Source: Paracoccaceae bacterium (GTDB lineage Bacteria; Pseudomonadota; Alphaproteobacteria; Rhodobacterales; Rhodobacteraceae). Taken from it: 9,081 bases of DNA. Both the position numbers and the translations under genes were made by a program. This document shows, one piece after another, positions 5,623 to 9,081 of the stretch. The stretch covers positions 1 to 9,081 of the forward strand of contig SKMI01000359.1 in assembly GCA_007121115.1 (NCBI GenBank), given 5' to 3'. Position 1 is the stretch's first letter; every line of letters begins with the position of its first letter. The notes beneath the pieces are model-generated. The model was given only the letters and a program-made list of their open reading frames with translations, had not been told where the DNA came from and searched no databases.

Positions 5623-6725
5623 GCCTGCGCGATGCGCGGCGGGTGGTGGTGAAGATCGGCTCGGCGCTGCTGGTCGACGGGGGGGCGCTGCGAGCGGACT
5701 GGCTGGCGGCGCTGGCCGACGATCTGGCGACATTGCGCGCGGGCGGGGCGGAGGTGGTGGTGGTTTCCTCGGGCTCCATCGCGCTGGGGCGCGGGGTGCT
5801 GGGACTCAGCGGCGCAGTGCTGGCGCTGGAGCAGAGTCAGGCGGCGGCGGCGGTGGGGCAGATCGGGCTGGCGCGGGCCTATGCCGAAGCGTTGCAGCAC
5901 CACGATTTGCGCGCGGCGCAGGTGCTGGTGACACTTGAGGACACGCAGGACCGGCGCCGTTACCTGAATATCCGCGCCACACTGGAGACTCTGCTGGGCC
6001 TGGGCTGCGTGCCCATCGTCAACGAGAATGACACGGTGGCGACGGATGAAATCCGCTACGGCGACAATGATCGGCTGGCCGCGCAGATCGCCGTGACCAT
6101 CGGTGCGGACCGGCTGGTGCTGCTGTCGGATGTGGACGGGCTTTATACCGCGAACCCGCAAGTGGACCCTTCGGCGCGACGGCTGGACCATGTGGCGGCG
6201 ATCACGCCCGAGGTGGAGGCGATGGCGGGGGACCCGGTCTCGGGGCTCTCGAAGGGGGGTATGAAGACCAAGCTGATGGCGGCGCGGATTGCCACCGCGG
6301 GGGGCTGTGCCATGGTGCTGGGGGCGGGGGCGGGGGCGCACCCGCTCCGTGCGCTTCTGGACGGCGCGCCCTGCACGTGGTTCGCACCGCAGGGCGACCC
6401 GCAGGCGGCGCGCAAGCGCTGGATCGGGGCGATGAAGCCGCGCGGGATGATCCGTGTGGATGCGGGGGCCGCCCGCGCGCTGGGGGCGGGGAAGTCTTTG
6501 CTGCCGGCGGGCGTGGTGGCGGTTTCGGGCGCTTTCGGGCGGGGCGATCCGGTGGCGATCGAGGGGCCGGCGGGCGCGCTGGGGCTGGGGCTGGTGCGGT
6601 ATACCGCGCCCGAGGCCGCGGCGATCCGGGGCGCGCGGTCGGACCGGATCGCCGAAATTCTGGGTTATCCGGGGCGCGCGGCGCTGATACACAGGGACGA
6701 CATGGTGCTGAGGAGCGGGTCATGA
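5610..6725 (+). CDS. proB: Glutamate 5-kinase ProB
   Basis: ProB phosphorylates glutamate with ATP to gamma-glutamyl phosphate, the first and feedback-controlled step of proline synthesis. The 371-residue protein has the amino-acid kinase fold: VVKIGSALL (13-21), SSGSI (53-57), NENDTV (138-143), GDNDRLAA (151-158), SDVDGLY (173-179) and GGMKTK (216-221). A PUA domain follows at about 275-352. The length is normal for the two-domain form. The start at 5610 lies inside obgE, with GGAGGGG directly upstream; the 13-nt overlap in a different frame suggests translational coupling to obgE. The frame stays open far upstream of 5610, but that part is an out-of-frame reading of obgE. The stop TGA overlaps the proA ATG as ATGA. 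Confidence 0.97.
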   Translation: MAALSLRDARRVVVKIGSALLVDGGALRADWLAALADDLATLRAGGAEVVVVSSGSIALGRGVLGLSGAVLALEQSQAAAAVGQIGLARAYAEALQHHDLRAAQVLVTLEDTQDRRRYLNIRATLETLLGLGCVPIVNENDTVATDEIRYGDNDRLAAQIAVTIGADRLVLLSDVDGLYTANPQVDPSARRLDHVAAITPEVEAMAGDPVSGLSKGGMKTKLMAARIATAGGCAMVLGAGAGAHPLRALLDGAPCTWFAPQGDPQAARKRWIGAMKPRGMIRVDAGAARALGAGKSLLPAGVVAVSGAFGRGDPVAIEGPAGALGLGLVRYTAPEAAAIRGARSDRIAEILGYPGRAALIHRDDMVLRSGS

Positions 6726-7987
6726 AGGACGGGGGCGAGATTGCGGAGCTGATGGCCGGGATCGGCGCGCGCGCGCGCGCTGCGGCGGCGGAACTGGCCT
6801 TTGCGGCGCCCGAGAGCAAACGCGCCGCGCTCGAGTCGGCCGCCGAGGCCGTGCTGGCGCGGCAGGACGCGATCCTGGAGGCCAATGCGCAGGACAGGGC
6901 GGCGGCGGCCGAGCGGGGGTTGAGCGCGGCGATGACCGACCGGCTGCGGCTGGATGCTTCGCGGGTGGCGGGGATCGCGGACGCTTTGCGCGCGGTGGCG
7001 GCGCAGCCTGATCCGGTCGGGCAGGTGATGGCGGACTGGGAGCGGCCCTCGGGGTTGCGCATCCGGCGCGTGCGCACGCCGCTGGGCGTGGTCGGCGTGA
7101 TCTATGAAAGCCGCCCGAACGTGACGGCGGATGCGGGCGCGCTGTGCCTGAAGGCCGGGAACGCGGTGATACTGCGCGGCGGGTCCGAGAGTTTTCATTC
7201 CAGCACCGCGCTGCATGGTTGCCTGCTGGCGGGGCTGGACGCGGCGGGGTTGCCGCGCGATGCGGTGCAAATGGTCCCCACCCGCGACCGCGCCGCGGTG
7301 AGCGAGATGCTGCGGATGGTGGAGCATATAGACGTGATCGTGCCGCGCGGCGGCAAGGGGCTGGTGGGGCTTGTGCAGGCGGAAGCGCGGGTGCCGGTCT
7401 TTGCGCATCTGGAGGGCATCTGCCATGTCTATGTCGATGCGGCGGCGGATGCGGAGAAGGCGCGGCGCGTGGTGCTGAACGCCAAGACCCGCCGCACCGG
7501 CATCTGCGGGGCCGCCGAGTGCCTGCTGATCCATGAGAGCCTCGCCGAGGGGCTGGGCGCGCAACTGGTGGCCGATCTGGTGGCCGCGGGGGTCGAGGTG
7601 CGAGGCTGCCCGCGCCTGCAGCACCTGCCCGGCGTGGTCGCGGCCACGGAGGAGGACTGGGGCCGCGAGTATCTGGACAGCATCATTGCCACGAAGGTGG
7701 TGGCGAATGCGGACGGGGCGATTGATCATATCCGGGCGTTCGGGTCCAGCCACACCGAAAGCATCCTGACCGAGGATGACGCGGCGGCGGCGCGGTTCTT
7801 CCAGCGGCTGGACAGCGCGATCCTGATGCGCAACGCCTCGACCCAGTTCGCCGATGGCGGCGAGTTCGGGCTGGGCGCCGAGATCGGCATCGCCACCGGC
7901 AAGATGCACGCACGCGGGCCGGTGGGGGCGGAGCAGCTCACCAGCTTCAAGTATCTGGTCGAGGGCGACGGTACCATCCGGCCCTGA
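6722..7987 (+). CDS. proA: Gamma-glutamyl phosphate reductase ProA
   Basis: ProA uses NADPH to reduce gamma-glutamyl phosphate to glutamate-5-semialdehyde, which cyclises to pyrroline-5-carboxylate. The 421-residue protein is full length and shows the aldehyde-dehydrogenase fold. Key segments are the cofactor-binding GVVGVIYESRPNVT (122-135), KAGNAVILRGG (144-154), VPRGGKGLV (207-215), the catalytic region NAKTRRTGICGA (253-264, catalytic Cys262) and the C-terminal ALMRN-like ILMRNASTQFADGGEFGLG (367-385). ProA follows ProB as ATGA, so the unstable gamma-glutamyl phosphate can be passed between co-translated enzymes. The ProB frame ends in AGGAGCGGGTC, which supplies the proA ribosome binding site. 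A (GC)8 run at 6765-6780 encodes Ala-Arg repeats near the N-terminus. The third pathway gene, proC, is not in the window. Confidence 0.97.
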   Translation: MKDGGEIAELMAGIGARARAAAAELAFAAPESKRAALESAAEAVLARQDAILEANAQDRAAAAERGLSAAMTDRLRLDASRVAGIADALRAVAAQPDPVGQVMADWERPSGLRIRRVRTPLGVVGVIYESRPNVTADAGALCLKAGNAVILRGGSESFHSSTALHGCLLAGLDAAGLPRDAVQMVPTRDRAAVSEMLRMVEHIDVIVPRGGKGLVGLVQAEARVPVFAHLEGICHVYVDAAADAEKARRVVLNAKTRRTGICGAAECLLIHESLAEGLGAQLVADLVAAGVEVRGCPRLQHLPGVVAATEEDWGREYLDSIIATKVVANADGAIDHIRAFGSSHTESILTEDDAAAARFFQRLDSAILMRNASTQFADGGEFGLGAEIGIATGKMHARGPVGAEQLTSFKYLVEGDGTIRP

Positions 7988-8028
7988 GCCTGCGTGATTG
8001 TGGCGTGATCCTTGCGTGACCTTGTGGA

Positions 8029-8132
8029 GCGCGCGTGCCGCGCGCAAGCCTGTCTCGCGCTGACGCGCGGTTGAAGGGGGCATTCTGCCCCCTCTGCGCG
8101 CAAGCGCGCATTCACCCCCTGAGGATATTTTT
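8029..8132 (+). terminator. Hairpin cluster ending the obgE-proB-proA operon
   Basis: Three perfect inverted repeats follow proA: GCGCGCG/CGCGCGC (8029-8035, 8039-8045), AGGGGGCA/TGCCCCCT (8075-8082, 8086-8093) and TGCGCGC/GCGCGCA (8095-8101, 8104-8110). A run of five T residues follows at 8128-8132, 17 nt after the last stem. The cluster is well placed to end transcription. The gap between stem and T-run means the intrinsic-terminator pattern is not textbook. Confidence 0.5.
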
Positions 8133-8144
8133 GCACAGATGATG
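8075..8144. repeat. Probable Rhodobacteraceae dispersed intergenic element
   Basis: The element consists of a GGGGGC/GCCCCC hairpin, a GC-rich hairpin, then CCCCCTGAGGATATTTTTGC and ACAGATGATGG. From memory, very similar composite sequences recur between genes in Rhodobacteraceae genomes; I cannot verify this here. A shorter related piece, TTTCTGGCAAGATGA (3391-3405), lies between lipA and the small membrane protein and matches TTTTTGCACAGATGA (8128-8142) at 11 of 15 ungapped positions. Confidence 0.4.
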
Positions 8145-8257
8145 GCAGCGGGGTGGTTGCGGCCCCCTCTTGCGGTTGCGCGCGGGCTGCGGTAATGGAG
8201 CGCCACTTCACAGGCGGGGTCCGGGCCCCTGCGGGGGAGACATCCCTGCGTGGTCCA

Positions 8258-8310
8258 CCGGTTGGGGCGATGCCCTGAAATGACCCCGCTCAGGCGCAAA
8301 CCGGAAAGGA
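8258..8310 (+). promoter_or_regulatory. Candidate structured leader of rpsB (S2 autoregulation)
   Basis: An outer stem CCGGTT (8258-8263) with AACCGG (8299-8304) encloses an inner stem CCTGA (8274-8278) with TCAGG (8290-8294), both perfect. The outer stem abuts the Shine-Dalgarno sequence AAAGGA (8305-8310), 7 nt before the rpsB ATG. In enterobacteria S2 represses its own mRNA through a leader structure. A similar role here is inference from position and folding. Confidence 0.4.
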
Positions 8311-8317
8311 ACACGAC

Positions 8318-9081
8318 ATGGCGCTTCCCGAATTCTCCATGCGTCAGCTCTTGGAAGCTGGCGTGCATTACGGCCACCAGACCCAGCGCTGGAACCCGCG
8401 GATGGGTCCCTACATCTATGGTGACCGCAACGGCATCCACATCATCGACCTGACCCAGACCGTGCCGATGCTGGACGCCGCGCTGAACGTGGTGCGCGAG
8501 ACCGTGGCCAAGGGCGGGCGGATCCTGTTCGTCGGCACCAAGCGGCAGGCACAGAAGCCGATCGCCGAGGCTGCCGAACGCTCGGCGCAGTATTTCATGA
8601 ACCACCGCTGGCTGGGCGGGACGCTGACCAACTGGAAGACGGTCAGCCAGTCCATCAACCGCCTGCGCGCGCTGGACGAGCAGCTTGAAGGCGGCGCCGA
8701 GGGGCTGACCAAGAAGGAACGCCTTGGCATGGAGCGCGAGCAGGCCAAGCTGCAGGCCTCGCTTGGCGGCATCCGCGAGATGGGCGGGCTGCCGAGCCTC
8801 CTGTTCGTGATCGACGTGAACAAGGAAGCGCTGGCGGTGCAGGAAGCCCGGAAGCTGGGCATCCCGGTGATCGCCGTGGTGGACACCAACTGCCCGCCCG
8901 ATGACATCGACCACATCATCCCTGGCAATGACGATGCCGCCCGCGCCATCGCGCTTTACTGCGATCTGGTCGCGCGCGCGGCGCTCGACGGGATGAGCGC
9001 GCAGATGGGCGCGGCGGGCATTGACCTTGGCGCGCTTGAGGAGGCGCCTGCGGAAGAGGCGGTCACCGAGACGGCGCCCGA
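8318..9081 (+). CDS. rpsB: 30S ribosomal protein S2, 3' end beyond the window
   Basis: S2 is a late-assembling protein of the small ribosomal subunit, needed for S1 binding. 254 codons are present, and the frame is still open at the right edge. Family members are about 250-260 residues, so almost the whole protein is here. Characteristic segments are MRQLLEAGVHYGHQTQRWNP (8-27), RILFVGTKRQAQKPI (68-82), RWLGGTLTNWKTV (97-109), GGLPSLLFVIDVNKE (156-170) and DTNCPPDDIDHIIPGNDDA (189-207). The acidic Ala/Glu-rich tail (EEAPAEEAVTETAP) is usual for alphaproteobacterial S2. The ATG at 8318 has AAAGGA 7 nt upstream. The elongation factor gene tsf usually follows rpsB but would lie outside the window. 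Confidence 0.98.
   Translation, partial: MALPEFSMRQLLEAGVHYGHQTQRWNPRMGPYIYGDRNGIHIIDLTQTVPMLDAALNVVRETVAKGGRILFVGTKRQAQKPIAEAAERSAQYFMNHRWLGGTLTNWKTVSQSINRLRALDEQLEGGAEGLTKKERLGMEREQAKLQASLGGIREMGGLPSLLFVIDVNKEALAVQEARKLGIPVIAVVDTNCPPDDIDHIIPGNDDAARAIALYCDLVARAALDGMSAQMGAAGIDLGALEEAPAEEAVTETAP

Larger units (their letters stand above)
7988..8317. other. proA-rpsB intergenic region
   Basis: This 330-base gap contains three consecutive perfect hairpins (8029-8110), an AT-rich tail that resembles a dispersed repeat (8114-8144), a GC-rich stretch without clear features, and a folded leader next to rpsB (8258-8310). No reading frame here looks coding. rpsB should have its own strong promoter in this gap. 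I could not fix one: TTGCGG (8170-8175), 17 nt, TAATGG (8193-8198) has the right spacing and distance but poor consensus match. Confidence 0.6.

Noticed and set aside
4501..5733. Minus-strand open frame opposite obgE
   Set aside because: Antisense shadow with Arg/Pro/His-rich sequence and no ribosome binding site; obgE is intact on the other strand.
8170..8198. TTGCGG-N17-TAATGG as the rpsB promoter
   Set aside because: Spacing is right, but the -35 matches three and the -10 only two of six consensus bases, so I did not list it as a feature.
6665..8914. 749-codon minus-strand open frame opposite proA and rpsB
   Set aside because: Produced by the high GC at third codon positions of the real genes; it crosses two known genes and the hairpin-rich gap, and its His/Arg/Gln-rich sequence resembles no protein.
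1..9081. tRNA, rRNA, CRISPR, insertion sequence or attachment site
   Set aside because: No regularly spaced repeats, transposase motifs, terminal inverted repeats or cloverleaf-type sequences were seen on either strand.

Overview
The window is high-GC DNA with strongly G/C-ending codons. The gene content (lipA, obgE-proB-proA, rpsB), the protein sequences and an intergenic element (GGGGGC/GCCCCC hairpins followed by a GAGGATATTTTTG-like tail) suggest an alphaproteobacterium of the Rhodobacteraceae (Roseobacter/Rhodobacter group). That assignment is from recall of family features, not from a search.

Layout from left to right. (1) Positions 1-867, minus strand: an acidic, unrecognised protein that runs off the left edge. 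(2) 868-1291: a 424-base gap between divergent genes. It holds what may be a frameshifted remnant of a minus-strand gene. (3) 1292-2269: an exported OmpA-family protein with an unusual N-terminal half. (4) 2383-3339: lipoyl synthase LipA. (5) 3416-3592: a 58-residue membrane protein of the PLDc_N type. (6) 3672-4514: an endonuclease/exonuclease/phosphatase-fold hydrolase with a credible promoter just upstream. (7) 4591-7987: a tight operon of obgE, proB and proA with overlapping reading frames (13 nt, then ATGA). (8) 7988-8317: a 330-base gap with three consecutive hairpins, an AT-rich repeat-like tail and a folded leader next to the rpsB ribosome binding site. (9) 8318-9081: rpsB, cut by the right edge.

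Functionally this is mostly core genome. LipA makes the lipoyl cofactor of 2-oxoacid dehydrogenases. ObgE is a ribosome-associated GTPase. ProB and ProA carry out the first two steps of proline synthesis from glutamate. RpsB is ribosomal protein S2. The OmpA-like protein probably anchors to peptidoglycan. I see no mobile element, CRISPR array, tRNA or rRNA, and no convincing new multi-gene system. The points most worth a second look are the frameshifted remnant, the acidic left-edge protein, the unassigned half of the OmpA-like protein, the hairpin/tail element after proA and the possible S2 autoregulatory leader.
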